From positions 92,139,784 through 92,203,783 of the forward strand of contig NC_072893.1 in assembly GCF_027943255.1 (NCBI RefSeq): a stretch of 64,000 nt of DNA. The letters are read 5' to 3'. Shown one piece after another: positions 34,351-46,322 of this stretch. This DNA comes from Anastrepha obliqua (taxonomy: Eukaryota; Arthropoda; Insecta; Diptera; Tephritidae). The position numbers and the translations under genes are program-made. Under the pieces are notes generated by a model, which worked only from the letters and a program-made list of their open reading frames with translations, was not told where the DNA came from and did not search any database. How positions within the stretch are numbered: the first letter of the stretch is position 1; each line of letters opens with the position of its first letter.

Positions 34351-36150
34351 AGTGGTTGGCGGCCGGGCGCGCGATTCATTTTTGAATTTCTCAGATTTTT
34401 CATTCATTCGTCGAATAAACGTCGACGCTTTCGGTTTGTGTGAACGGTGATTTTCGTATCGTTGTATACAAAAACAAAAAAGAATTTTATCTGTTAGATA
34501 GTTCAGCGAGCTCAAACAATCTTAAGCAGCAACAACAATAACGTGCGCGTGCGATATCATAATTACAATATTCGATACAAATTAGAAAAATAAATAAAAA
34601 ATTTGCGGTTTTGGCGAAGCGTTAATTGCAATTTGGCAATTATCTTTGTAATCGTGGAAACAAAATTAACAAAAATAAATTCGTATCAAAGTGCTTTTGG
34701 AGCGTGAAGTATGCGACACTAAGCGGGTTTTCTTGTTGTGGGTACGATTTGTTGTTTATTTTGTGATTTTACGACACAAAAGTGCGTTTTCAATCAAAAA
34801 TTTTATTAAAAAATTACATGGCAAAAAATTGTTTGTTGTATCAGAGCGCACATATGTAGATATATATACATACATACAAAAATCAAAGTTAATTAAAATC
34901 GAATTGTGGCAGCGCCAACATAACAACAACAATAACCAACAAAAGTGGCCGAAGCATAGCAGTGGTGGCAACGGCACTAGCACAAAAGCGAAAGAGCGCA
35001 AATTAAAAGCAAATAACGAATAATTGAGAAATCACAGTTGCGACTACGCGTTAATTAAATCACAACAAAAGTAAGAATATACAAGAAAATCAGTGTGAAG
35101 AAAAAATCATTTTCAAAAAAATACATATATATATATAATATTTCATGCAAAAAATTAACACATCAAAAAGAGTGGAAAGTGAAGAAAACAACAAATTAAT
35201 CGCAATAACACGCGGAGTAAGGCAAGAAGTGCGGAGAAGTGCTAGCAGCGAATATTGTTTAGAAAAAAGGTAGAGACTTCAAAATTTCCGAAAAAATTAA
35301 GTGAAACAAATTGAAAGGAGTAGAAAATCAAGTTTCTAGCTAGTGGAAATGGTCCTGGTAAACATAAACAAATAAGCAAAAGCCCTGAAACAAAATAAAA
35401 TATGTCTATGCATTTACAATGAAAGAATGAAAAAAAAAATAAACACCATTGGAAAAAATAAATGAAATGATATAAAATAAACAAGATAAAAATATAAAAT
35501 AAAAAAGATAAAAATACAAAATAAAAAAGATAAAAAAATAAATAAGATAGAAACTTTAATTAATTTAAAATTTAATCAAACAAAAACAATAAAAATTAAA
35601 AAAATAAAAGTAAATAAAATAATTTAAAACAAAAAAATAAAGAATAAAATAAAGTAGAAATATTACAACTACTTTCCAATCAGTCCTAATGCAATAAATT
35701 CAGAAACTAAGTGAAAAACTCTAAATGTTGTAGCTAAAATGTCAGCGGACAACAAGTGTCAGCAACACATTACAACTTTAACAACTTCATTAACAAACTG
35801 TCGGCGGCAAAAGCATCAACAGCAAATAAAAATAAAAAAGCAAATACACACATACACTCATATTATAAGCAACAACAACAGGAACAAAACAACAACAATC
35901 GTGTGAAATGTGATCAGACTGTTAAGCGACGTGACGCCGCGATCGCAATCAACACTGCTACTAAAGCTGACGCTATCAGCAACATTGACGTCGACAACAG
36001 CAGCACCAACAACAGGAGCAGCATAAATAGTAGCGACAATGACAGTAGCAGCGACATAACTGACATGCAACAACAACAACAGCAATATAAGTCACCGGCA
36101 CTTAAGTGTCACTTTTTCAAAGAAGCTGACTAGTAGAAAACTGGCTGCAT
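34351..36150 (+). other. A-rich, CAA-rich stretch resembling a long 5' leader exon of an unidentified gene
   Basis: The stretch opens with a locally GC-rich patch (GGCGGCCGGGCGCGCG near 34360) and becomes A-rich on the plus strand for about 1.7 kb, with AACAACAACAATAACC phrases, as in long untranslated leaders of fly regulatory genes. An ATG at 35739 opens only about 55 codons. A longer frame (35738-36133) rich in Gln, Asn, Ser and Asp, including NSSTNNRSSINSSDNDSSSD, has no usable ATG near its start and would have to be an internal coding exon. No splice sites could be fixed. Leader or exon status is inference. Confidence 0.3.
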
Positions 36151-37809
36151 GACTGACGAACTGACTGCTTGACAAGCCATGTCATCCGCTAGACACCTGA
36201 GTAAGAAAAGGGGAAGCAAATATGTATGTACGTAGGCATACAATAAGACACCGTTAATGCGCGCAGACAGCAATAATTGTTAGCAACAATCACTGGACGA
36301 CAGCAAGTGTGACCGATAGCGGCTGTCGGCTAAGCAAGCACAGTGCTGGAGCAGCGAACGCAGTCTCGTCTATTTGTTTGTTACGGGTTAGAAAAAAGTG
36401 CGTTTGGAAAATAATATGAAATTGCTTTTTTCGCATACATATGTACATACATATGTATATGTATGCATGAACGTTAGGCGCTTGACATTTGTTTATAAAC
36501 ATATTTAGCGCCTCTTCAAAACCTCTCCAAAACATCAACGCTACGATTGTTTGTTACTTTGTTGTTGTTGCTGTTGTTGCTGCTTATAATGTACAAGTTA
36601 TAATGTACAAGTAGCTAATATGTTGCTGTGGCTCGTTTTTATCGCTGACAAATGGCGTGTTTTACCACTTAGTTCGAATTGTTTGGCCGTTAGATTGTTG
36701 CTTGCTTTGCTTGGCCGCCTGCCCGCCTGTCTGCCTGCTCGCCTACCTCTACGACTTCTTGGCTGATTGGTTTAGTGGGCAAAGCACGCGCTAAACATTT
36801 GTCAAGTGTACGCGCCAAGTAAACGCGCATATTTGCACACAAACAAATGTACTTACACTTGCACGCCTTGAAATGTCAACAATATAATCACAACGGTACT
36901 TGGTGTGTGTTGTCACAGCGCCATCGCCAACATGATCGTCGATATGCTAGCACAATTCACTAATCTTCGGCGGCTAAATTGGCGTACAAAAAATAAATAT
37001 TCTTGACTGCTAAAGGGATTTGGGACAGTAGTAGCAAAAATGTGGCCGGAAGTCTTGTGAATGCAGTGTTTATGATTATTAAAGAAAACATTTAAATATT
37101 TCATTTGTTTTTTATGCCTTTGGAATTTTTTTGCAAAAAAGAAAAATTTAATATAATACGTAAAAAATACTTCTAAAAGCAGAGGCTTTTGGATGATTTG
37201 TTTGTTTTTATAATACGTGATGTTCGTGGCTCGTGTACGTGGTATTACGTTATTTTTTATTAAAATAGTCAATAAATAAAATAATAAAATGTAGTGTGGT
37301 ATTAGACGGCCCAACAGTTCTTTCAAATAAATATGTATGAAAAAACGCGAATTTACGTGGGGTCTTTCGCTTTCCCGTTTTCGATATGATGCTACTATTC
37401 TTATTCTTAATTTAATTTCATAATTTTTTTGTTTTGTTTGTGGTATTTTAAATTCATTGTTTTTATTTTTCGCATTTTTAATAATTATTATGTATTATTT
37501 TTTGATAATGATTTTATTTAATATAATATTTTAATATTCCATAAAAAGCGCCTGTAAAATGTTATTGAAGCTAACGGCTATCATACCAAATATTAAATGA
37601 ATCAAAAAATTACGTATTCATATTATGTCTTTAATAAAAAAAGTCTGTATTAAAGTTACAAACAGTTTATTGGCAGTATCGAAGTAGCGTGTTAATTATT
37701 TTTGTTGCTTTAGTTGTTGTTTACCCAAAGAATTTGAAGGTTTTTTTATAATTCCCTTTAAATGCTGTGAAAAAATATGAATAAGTATAAAAAATAAGTC
37801 AAAGATATA
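36151..37809. other. Gene-free stretch
   Basis: It has a CATACATATGTACATACATA cluster at 36425-36465, a TTGTTGTTGCTGTTGTTGC run near 36560, and a CTGCCCGCCTGTCTGCCTGC run near 36720. AATAATATTTTAATATT-type tracts fill 37380-37640. The minus frame at 36913-37326 shows no domain. Confidence 0.35.
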
Positions 37810-38112
37810 CAGTGAGTCACAGTCAAAGTGAGCCACCAATTCCTTGAAGATATTTGTTTAAACAACTTTTGTAAATACTTTCAAACACCCATTATTTTTT
37901 GTCAACATTATCAAGTGAGCATGCTTGTGTAATCTAACTGTATTTTTTCTGTTTGTTTGCTGCCGAAGTAAGAGTAATAATGAAGAACAAAAACAAACGC
38001 ACAAACTAACGTCACTCTCAAAGTGAGCCACCTAACATTGTTTCTTTTAAAATGACGGGATATATATTTTTGGATATTAATTTTCGCTTGCATCTTATTC
38101 TTAGTGTTTTAG

Positions 38113-39251
38113 TTGTTTATTATCAAGCGGGTTAAAAAGAGGGGTCGACAAACAAGTGTTGAAATTAGACAGTTAGTAATTGATCTTTTTAAAAAAGGAA
38201 AATCCCAAAGAAAAATTGCGGAATATGTGAATAAAAGTCGAGGAACTGTCCAGCACATCATACATCGCTTTACTAAAGGAGGAAGAGTAGGAAACAAGCA
38301 GAAAGAAAGCAAAAAAAGGCGTTTTCAGAAAGGGACGAGGCATTTATTTTGCGGGAAGTGAAGAAAAATCCTCATCTTAGTGCTCCAAAATTGACGAAGA
38401 TGGTTGAGGAGTAGCTAAATATCCACGTTAACCCCGAAACTGTAAGAAGAGTTCTCAGAAAGCATGGTAATAATGGTCGTACGGCCAGAAACAAGCCATT
38501 TATTAGCAGCAAAAATCAAAAAGAAAGGTTGGAGTTTGCGCGGAAATATGTCTACAAGGATATGAGTTTCTAGCAAAAGGTTCATAACGGTATAATGCAA
38601 CGTAGAGGCTAAAATAATATTTTTGTAGGTTCTCTTTACAGACGAAAGTAAATTTAACTTATTTGGCTCTGACGGTAAGAAGATGGTACGGCGACAAAAA
38701 AACACTGAGTTTCAGCCGAAAAACCTAACTCCCAGTATGAAGCACGGCGGTGGTTTTGGGGCTGCATGGCAGGTGGTGGAACTGGAAATCTTCAACATAT
38801 TCCAGGCATAATGGATAAATACGTTTATATAGACGTTTTGAAGCAAAATCTTAAGCCAAGTGTCGAAAAACTAGGGATCGAAGGCGACTTCTATTTTTAC
38901 CAGGACAATGATCATAAGCACAAGTCGTTTGTTGCGCGGGAATATCTATTATATAACTGCCCCCACGTATTGGAAGTACCACCGCAGTCTCCAGATATAA
39001 ATATAATTGAAAACTTATGGTTCCGTCATGACCAAAACCTGCGGAAACATAGCATTTCTTCAAAACAAAGTCTTTTAGATGCCTTACAAGACGAGTGGCG
39101 TGCAATTCCTTCCACATATACCTGTAAGTTATTAGAATCAATGCCCCGACGTCTAAAAGCCGTTATTTCCGCCAAAGGTGGTCCCAAAAAAGAATTAATT
39201 TGTTATTTAAGTTCAGTTCAGCCAAGGTGGCTCACTTTCACTGTGAGATAG
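38113..39251 (+). pseudogene. Tc1-type DD34E transposase remnant
   Basis: The N-terminal frame (38113-38361; no ATG at its start) holds the helix-turn-helix DLFKKGKSQRKIAEYVNKSR. A frameshift at about 38310 follows, and in-frame stops occur near 38413 and 38571. The catalytic core resumes with VLFTDESKFNLFGSDGKK (first Asp), then from 38766 FYFYQDNDHKHKSF (second Asp) and SPDINIIENLW (Glu). The C-terminus matches Tc1 proteins (LLESMPRRLKAVISAKGG). All three catalytic residues survive, but at least one frameshift and two stops disable the gene. If a 49-bp segment at 38580-38628 is an intron, the core reads on more smoothly. Confidence 0.9.
38580..38628 (+). other. Putative 49-bp intron in the Tc1-like transposase
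   Basis: A GTTCAT...TTGTAG segment interrupts the transposase just before VLFTDESKF. Removing it joins CAAAAG to GTTCTCTTTACA in the expected frame (QK then VLFT). Minos, another IR/DR Tc1 element, is known to contain a short intron, so the idea is plausible. Splicing itself is inferred. Confidence 0.5.
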
Positions 39252-39451
39252 ATTTGTGAATTATTTTAGTTTTTGTTCATTTTTTTATAATAAACAAAGA
39301 AAGTTCTTCATGTAAGCGATGAATTATTGAAGCTAATATTCAAACATTAAAAAAACATAAACCTTTTTTCCAATCTTTTGTATTTTTAAACGAATTTCTA
39401 CTAAATCTGATGACTAGAAAGTGTGGCTCACTTTGACTGTGACTCACTGTA

Positions 39452-39936
39452 TAAAGAGTGCTATTTTTTGCTATTGAAGTGAAAAAATTTATTTTTTTTT
39501 CTATTTTTTTTAATAAACAAATAATTTTTTAACGCTTTGAAGAAGTTATCCACTTCGTGAATCCCTCTATTACGTTTCTGAATATTTAAACAAAAAAATT
39601 AATCTTTCCAAATTATACTTAAGGCTAATTGCACACTCCGCAATATTTTCAATCCGGTACTCTAGTCGACAACATCATTGATGACATCAGCTTTTTTCTA
39701 TACAATTAATTTTTAAATAGATTGCGGCAGAGCAGTGTTTATAATTGTAAAAAAGTTGGATGATAAATTATTCATTGAATCTGAATGAGTTGAATGAATT
39801 AACAGATCAAAAAACTGCAGCTTGTTTTATGTTGAAGCGTATGTGTACAGGGTTACCGGAAAGTCATTCTAGATACTTAGGGACATTATTATTTAAGCTA
39901 TTCCTAATTAATTGAGTATTATACCTTTTTCTACAA
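39452..39936. other. Gene-free AT-rich stretch
   Basis: No recognisable gene or repeat. Confidence 0.35.
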
Positions 39937-40335
39937 GGGGTCTTTCAAAAGTGACGCCTAGATCTCAGTAGTGAATAATTCCTAGACGTTACCTTTTTTA
40001 TGTCAATTTTGATATTTGTCAAGTAGACAATTTTACACGACAGACAAACGCGTTAAAATTAGTGAAATTTATTATGAAATTCGCGATTTGTTTTAGTGGA
40101 AATATTTGGCCGAATGATCGACAATTCAAAGGTTGGTGAAAAAATTTCAAGAAACTGTTTTTGTCAAAGATAGAAAAAACATGCTCTCGAGAATATTGCT
40201 GCTGTAGCACAAAGTGTTGCGAAACAACCTTCAACATCGATATCTTGAAGTTCTCCGCAATTGCGCATTCATAAATCGACTGTTTGGCGGACTTTACCGG
40301 ACGTAAACGTTCTCATGGTGGGCATTTAAATGTTG
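39937..40335 (+). pseudogene. Mariner-like element 5' part with transposase N-terminal relic
   Basis: It starts with GGGGTCTTTCAAAAGTGACG, a terminus-like sequence. Broken plus frames read RLVKKFQETVFVKDRKN and then IAAVAQSVAKQPSTSI, followed by LRIHKSTVWRTL, which match in order the DNA-binding domain of the Tc1/mariner family whose transposase ends in NNWTDRIDQV (see 43273-43953). Several stops and frameshifts are present, and the catalytic core is absent. Confidence 0.65.
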
Positions 40336-42180
40336 TAATTTTTTATAACACATATCTATAATTGTTAAGAGCCGCCTTTGAATAAAAATAGTGAAACATG
40401 AAAGAATCTAAAAAAAGAATTTTAAAACAACATCTATGCGCGTCTTTTAATAGTTTTTAAAATAGTTTGCAGAATAGTTTTCATAGAAAGGTTTTTGTTT
40501 TTTAATGATGTAAATTAGGAAACACTTTGTCATCAATCGTAAAATCAAAACTTTATTAAGTAGCCATTTTTAACTATCAGGGCTTGGTTAAAATTTTATT
40601 GATGATTTTTATTAACCGACATACCCATTAACTAAAAACAGAATAAATCAGACCTTTAGAGGTTTTTTTAAATAACCTTTAATATCGATTATCAAATTAT
40701 GGTATGGTAAACCCTTATAACCCTGTATAATAACTACATATCTTTGATCGTATCTTCTCGCTTGTAAGTATGCAGCAAATTGAGTTTTTTTGTTCATCTG
40801 TTCATTTGCCGAGCAAAACATTGCATCTCTTAAATCGCTTATCAAGCATCACGACACAGATTTTTTGGTTGCTTTGCCAAACAAATTGCCTATCGAAACC
40901 GCAAAATGAATGAAGTTGACAATTCATGTCGTGAAATATTAGGCCTCTTCTTTTGGCCAAGCGTTAGCAAGCGCCGAATAGATGAAGCAACTGGTATAAA
41001 TGAACAAACTTATATATTGGCAATGCTGGAATAGATAAATTCCATTTGTTTATAAGGCAGTGATTTTTCGCCAAGTTAATCGAGCATAAAGACAGCGAGC
41101 AAAGAAGTGGGGAATAGAAAAGGCCTATTTTAAGTCATCTATTGCCCACATCTGTGAAGCAATGGGGTGCAATTTTTCATGTTTGAGAACGAATTAGTAT
41201 TTTTTGTTGCGTTCACATTGGCAGCATGTTTGATAATTTTAGTTTTCCAGACTAGACAGTGCATTTCCTATGTTGAAAAAAAAATCATCCAGAATCTCGG
41301 TGTCCTTCTTTCAGCACGGTCACAACGTACTGGCTTATTTGATGACATTTTCAAAATGACGATAACATAAATGGCAATGTCCACACTTAAAATATTGCTA
41401 TCGCAAGAAATCAAATTTTACAGCTGTTATAAAATGAACAATTGAGTGCCGAGGTGTTGAGTTATGAAATGCTGATTTGCAAACATGCACTGCTTGTATG
41501 CTAGGGATTGCAAAGCTAGCGTAAACTTTTAATCCCACGGATTTTTGGATATTTTTAAAGTAGTCCCGGTGTCTCGGGATTCACTTTCGGACATAACTTT
41601 TTCAGTATGAGGCCCATTCAAAAATCACTGCCAAAAATTACAAAAGCACTTAATTAGTATTAGTAAGGCATTCATATAGGGAAACATTTGTTGCTTCAAT
41701 CCGTTACTTGTGTTGCTCGTGCTCTGTCAACACCCTTTGAGTTCCCGTTCTTCTCAATGTTGTGGTGCAAGGTGTGTGAACATGACGGGAGCATCAAAAG
41801 AGAATTCTCTCTTAAGTGAGTTAACAGCATTAGAAATAGTGAGTTGTATGAGATATACCCGTACTCACAGTTGTATGAGGTATACCCGTACTCACTAGCG
41901 GCGAATTTCGACCGATAACTTTGATTTTGCTTTCGCATGCAATGTTTTCGTCAAGCGAGCAGAGAAGTGGCGATTCGAAGGCGCCTATGAGTATTCAAAC
42001 ATATACCAAAATAAAATCATTGAACATTTAGGATAAATAAATCTTAAACTTACACTGAAATGCACTTACGGAACCATGTGTTGGATACGCATATAGCGAA
42101 TTTAAATTTTATATTCGAATAAATGTTACCCATAAAGCCGATTCACTTACGCTATTTGTAGAAATATATAGGTATATACA
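40336..42180. other. Gene-free stretch with one short tandem duplication
   Basis: A 27-bp unit (AGTTGTATGAGATATACCCG then TACTCAC) is repeated twice at 41842-41895. AGCGAGCAAAGAAGTGGGG near 41095 resembles AGCGAGCAGAGAAGTGGCG near 41956, a possible decayed repeat pair. No gene recognised. Confidence 0.35.
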
Positions 42181-42540
42181 TTAGGCTGGGTCGATTTGTG
42201 GGGAGGCAAAAAAATCGCCCATTGCTCTGTGAAAATCATATTCTAGGGATCAAAATAAGAAACTTTGCCCAAGGAACCATACCTCTAAAACGAATTCTGA
42301 TGTCCCCCAATTTGGGTCGAACTTTTAGTGTCTTTTGTGGGGAGGCAAAAAAATCACCCATTGCTCTGTGAAAATCATATTCAAGGGATCAAAATAAGAA
42401 ACTTTGCCGAATGAACCATACCTCTAAAACGAATTCTTATGGCCCCCAATTTGGGTCGAACTTTTTAGTTTCTTTTCTCATGTAAAGGCCAAAAATGGTG
42501 ATATTTTGAAATGATTGCATGGGGAACCCCCCAGAATATA
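42181..42540 (+). mobile_element. GGGTCGATTT-family element, copy 3, arms in direct orientation
   Basis: It begins TTAGGCTGGGTCGATTT and runs through the full arm to about 42331. A second copy of the same arm, lacking its first bases, follows in the same orientation (about 42332-42478) and continues into the TCATGTAAAGGCCAAAAATG core and GATTGCATGGGGAACCCCCC. The mirrored right end seen in copies 1 and 2 is missing, so this is a rearranged or truncated copy. There is no coding frame. Confidence 0.7.
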
Positions 42541-43272
42541 CCGGGATTTGCGGAACCTGAAAAATTCCTGGATCTCGGGATTGTCACACCTTGTGCATAG
42601 TACAGCTATGCCTCGTATCCACACTCCTCACGAATGTTCCTCGAATTACAAAGCTCAATAAATTTTATAAAAGGTACTTAGAGTGTGCGCTAACAGGCCC
42701 ATGACCTATCAAGCTCAACTACATAAACCATCAATGAGTTCAGGCAAGCGTACCGCTCTCATCGGTTGCTCCACTCTCCTTAAATTATGTAAGGTTCTAC
42801 GGGCCAAATATTCAACGGCATTAAAAAACATTCGCTTAGGCAGAGCAGCGATATTTTGAGTAAATTTTCCTTAACCCGTATGGCCAACCATTAACTCAAT
42901 TAGTATCAATAATATAATATAATAGTCAGTCGACTCGAAACAATGTAAAAGCATGTCGTTGTTACAGTCGGGAAGCTCGCCGATTGTTAACTCGGTTGTA
43001 CTTTTGCAACAATGGATATTCCCTCGATTGTTAAAGCGTCTCGGTTTCGCCCATCACCACAGTCGCTAGACGACTGATTTAATAGTAGAGAACTTCACAG
43101 TGATGGAATTTAGTGCTCGGTTGACTTATGAAATTTGAATGTTCTCTAAATTGTCTTTTATCTGGTCTTCCAGGTTATTTTCTATTTCTTTTTCTCAACA
43201 CCCAATCCACAAATAGACGACCTCGAATAAATATTCCCATTAGTTTAGGTAGGCACAAAAATTTGTTTGTAT
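42541..43272. other. Gene-free stretch
   Basis: Sequence of average composition without a recognisable frame, RNA or repeat end. Confidence 0.35.
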
Positions 43273-43953
43273 CGGGTGTAAATGCTTGAAAACTTAAAAT
43301 GATAATATAAAACAGAAATATTGTTGAAATTAATTTTTTTTTATTATAGTCTGGTAGATAATTTCATGGCATTTATTTTTTGAATATGATATCCATCCGG
43401 CATATGTCCGCCCTTGCTATGAGTTACTTGGTCAATTCGATCTGTCCAATTGTTGACTACTTTTTTCAATAAATCTGGCCGTATGGCGTCAATGATGACC
43501 TGAATATTGACTTCCAATGCTACAAGAGTGGCTGGTCTAACGGCATAAACACAATACCACTGCTGAAAAAAAGTTGTTGCCAAATTGATTTTGCTATAAA
43601 TCGATTTTAAAGCGCGCTGTATGGCAAGTTCCGTAGTCTTGCTGAACCAAATGTCGTCTGATTAATTTTTGGAAACAAAAATTCCGTCAGCATGGCTTGA
43701 TAGCGCTCGCCATTCACCGCAATGACAGTTCCTTCCTCATTTCCTCATTTCGAAAGAAGTAAGAACCGATAATGACGCCAGTTCTCTATGAACTTTGCGA
43801 ACGATTTATTGTTTTTTTTTTTTTTTTTTTTTTAATTTAAATTTCCACAATTTGGAAGCGTTGTTGTTTCGTTAAACGATTCTTTACATAGAAATATTAA
43901 CACAGTTTGCCATTCTTAGCTGTTAGTTCTCATACAACTAAAAAAACACCCGA
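43273..43953 (-). mobile_element. Mariner-like element (CGGGTG-end family), copy 2, with transposase C-terminus
   Basis: Short CGGGTGT ends are present: forward at 43273 and, inverted, near 43947-43953. Minus-strand frames read VNGERYQAMLTEF, then (43583-43344) VALEVNIQVIIDAIRPDLLK, KVVNNWTDRIDQV and KGGHMPD, the C-terminal part of a Tc1/mariner-type transposase. The D-containing QQDGATCHTA region is degraded or deleted near 43640, and a poly-T run of about 24 occupies 43808-43833. Homologous pieces lie at 10150-10620, 45776-45845 and 53229-53530. Confidence 0.75.
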
Positions 43954-45775
43954 CAAATGAAACAAATGATTTTTCTTTAAGTTTTGTTTTATTTTATTAT
44001 TCTTTTCGTTTATTCTTCTTTACTTTATAATGCATGACATGTTTATTTGCTTATTTTCTCATCACCTGTTGGCCGATATTCCACCCACAGCTGCGAATTC
44101 TTTCGCAATTACGTAAAATTAAAAAGTAAATACTTATACATATATAAATCTACATGCAATTATTTTGTAAGTAAACACAAAAAAGTACATACATATGTAC
44201 ATATGTATGTATAAATGGTTCTTACAGCCACATACATATTTAGACTAGTGGCGAATGAGCTCCTCACTATTTCCAAAAGCTGGCCGACAAATCTTCAAAT
44301 ATTTATAAAAATCATACATACATATGTACATATGTATAAGTTACATACATACTCTGTACATAAGTGCACAATAAGACAAATTTATTCTTTGTGTGTCGGA
44401 ATTTGTTGCACTTGAAACTAAGCAGGCGGCGGGCGGCGAAGGAAACACTTGACCAACCATATAGCCTGCCGCGTTTCGATAGTTTGTTGCCGAAGTTGTT
44501 GGAGAAGTAAAAATGTAGTAGAAAATAATTAATTTTCCTTTTAAAATGTAGCGGCCCATATAAAAGTGACAATTCAGCGAAGAAGGAGAGTGCACAAGCC
44601 AACTGCTCAAATAACATTTTAATTATATAAAAACAAATACATAAAAAAAAACTATTCTAATCAAAAAACGCACATTTCACTTACTAATCAACACAAATTT
44701 GCTATGGCAATAAATAGTTTTTAATTTACATTCGCGTGGAAAAAAATAAAAAAGCAAAAAATTCATCGTCACGTAAAATTATTTTAGTGAAACAAATTTA
44801 TTACTGGAAAATACAAAAGAGTCATCAACTTTAACGACGTTGTAAACGGAAATTCAGAAAAAAAAATTTACTTAAAGAAGACTAATAAATTGTATGCACA
44901 CATTCTGCGCAATATTTATTATAAACAACTTGGAACGGCGCACTGAAAGCGCCATAAAGTTTCAGTGTTCAAATATTCATCCCAGTACATTTAATTTAAT
45001 AGCAACATTACACAGCAGCTTGCTCCAATAGTTCATAACCCGACGTTTTACGTGTTGCAGCTTTGCTACTGCAGTCCCAGGGAGGCGTACAACCGTTATA
45101 ACGGACAAATCCGCATATGTAAGTTTTTTCGCAATAATAAAAATAAGAAAAATCGCATTTGCCTTAGTTTTTTTCTTTAAAGCGTTAACTCAAATTTCAA
45201 GTGTTGCCCTTAATACTGCCTTTCTATGAGGTAACAGATGTTTGGATGATGCAAAAATTTAAAAAATTCTACTCTCCCTAAGTTTTGCGTAATTTAAGTT
45301 TAAAAGCAATAGAAGTGATATTTTTAATAACCACTCTGAGTTATTTTTACTAATTAACTGTTGTATAGAGATTGGACATTTTTTAATCATTAAATTGTAT
45401 TTTTATTGTTTTAATCTTATATTGAATTGATGTTCTGATTCGCAAAATATTTTTTTTCAGTATTTTATTTAACGAAGTTTTAAAGTCGTTGTTTGGGCAC
45501 AGTAGTTGATCTTAAGGTCTTGCTTGCCTCTTTTTTTATTAATTTTAAAGTAAATGTTTGCGGTATGTTAGACAGAATTTTTCCCACAAATGTAGGGCAA
45601 CTTATGTTATCTAAGTTTTGTGTAAATCTTTATTTTTAATAATGTTTTTTTTTTTTTTTTTAATAAAACTTTTGCATAATTTTGATTATTCATAACAAAT
45701 CTAAATGGCTGATATAAAAAATGGAAATTTATAAATGGTTTTACAAATTTTATTTCGTCTTATATCGGGTGCTTT
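43954..45775. other. Gene-free AT-rich stretch
   Basis: GTACATACATATGTACATA clusters lie at 44187-44212 and 44316-44340. A poly-T tract lies near 45644-45661. The overlapping minus frames at 44312-44617 have no domain. Confidence 0.4.
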
Positions 45776-45845
45776 TGAGCTGCATCAGAAATATGGATTT
45801 CGATACCAGTGGTGTGACAGCTGAATCGTTTACTGCCAGAGTTGA
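45776..45845 (+). mobile_element. CGGGTG-end family, terminal fragment (copy 3)
   Basis: CGGGTGCTTTTGAGCTGCAT, then GATTTCGATACCAGTGGTGT and GACAGCTGA, match the 5' end of 10150-10620. Nothing of the transposase follows. Confidence 0.55.
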
Positions 45846-46320
45846 AAAAAAAAATAAATAAATAAGGAAAGTACAAGCAGGCCGCAGCAACAGTCCCCCA
45901 TCAGCCTCATCGGTATTGCTACCAAGTATCTCAATATAACAGAAATAGGTTCTACACCTGCCACATGCCTCTAATTTGAGATATACAAATTGTCATATTC
46001 GTATTGCGTTTTAGGTTTTTCTTTGGTCTTTTTGCACACAAACGTGCCGATATTTGCAGTAACTGCCACAACGTGGTTTCATTTTCCCGGCTTTTATTTA
46101 ATATTATTTTTGTATTATTTGGCGTTTTATTTTTTAATTAAATAATCAGCGTATTTGAACACTGGAATACATTGAAATATTGACAAGTTATTGTTATTTG
46201 AATAATTTTTTTTAGTAAGACAAAGTTAGAGTAAATAGAAGAAGAAACATCGCCTGTGAATCCACTCTAAGGTTGCTATGACTTTGCATTTTCCGAAAAA
46301 AGAAGGAAATACATAACTCA
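45846..46320. other. Gene-free stretch
   Basis: No recognisable gene, RNA or repeat end. Confidence 0.35.
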
Positions 46321-46322
46321 TA

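Larger units (their letters stand above)
37810..39449 (+). mobile_element. Tc1-like transposon with IR/DR ends, complete but inactive
   Basis: A 1640-bp element lies between TA dinucleotides (37808-37809 and 39450-39451). Both outer ends carry CAGTGAGTCACAGTCAAAGT and continue GAGCCAC, in inverted orientation. A second, related motif lies inside each arm (38011-38032, with CTCAAAGTGAGCCACC; and 39227-39248, its inverse). Each inner motif starts 201 bp from its own end, giving the IR/DR architecture known from Bari-, Paris-, S- and Minos-type Tc1 elements. A broken transposase occupies the centre. Confidence 0.92.

Noticed and set aside
33876..34515. Opposed frames of 117-124 codons as genes
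   Set aside because: Simple triplet-rich DNA, no domain, both strands open by composition.
35756..36133. 125-codon frame as a stand-alone gene
   Set aside because: It starts at GTG with no ATG until near its end, and its composition is low-complexity; kept only as part of a candidate leader or exon.
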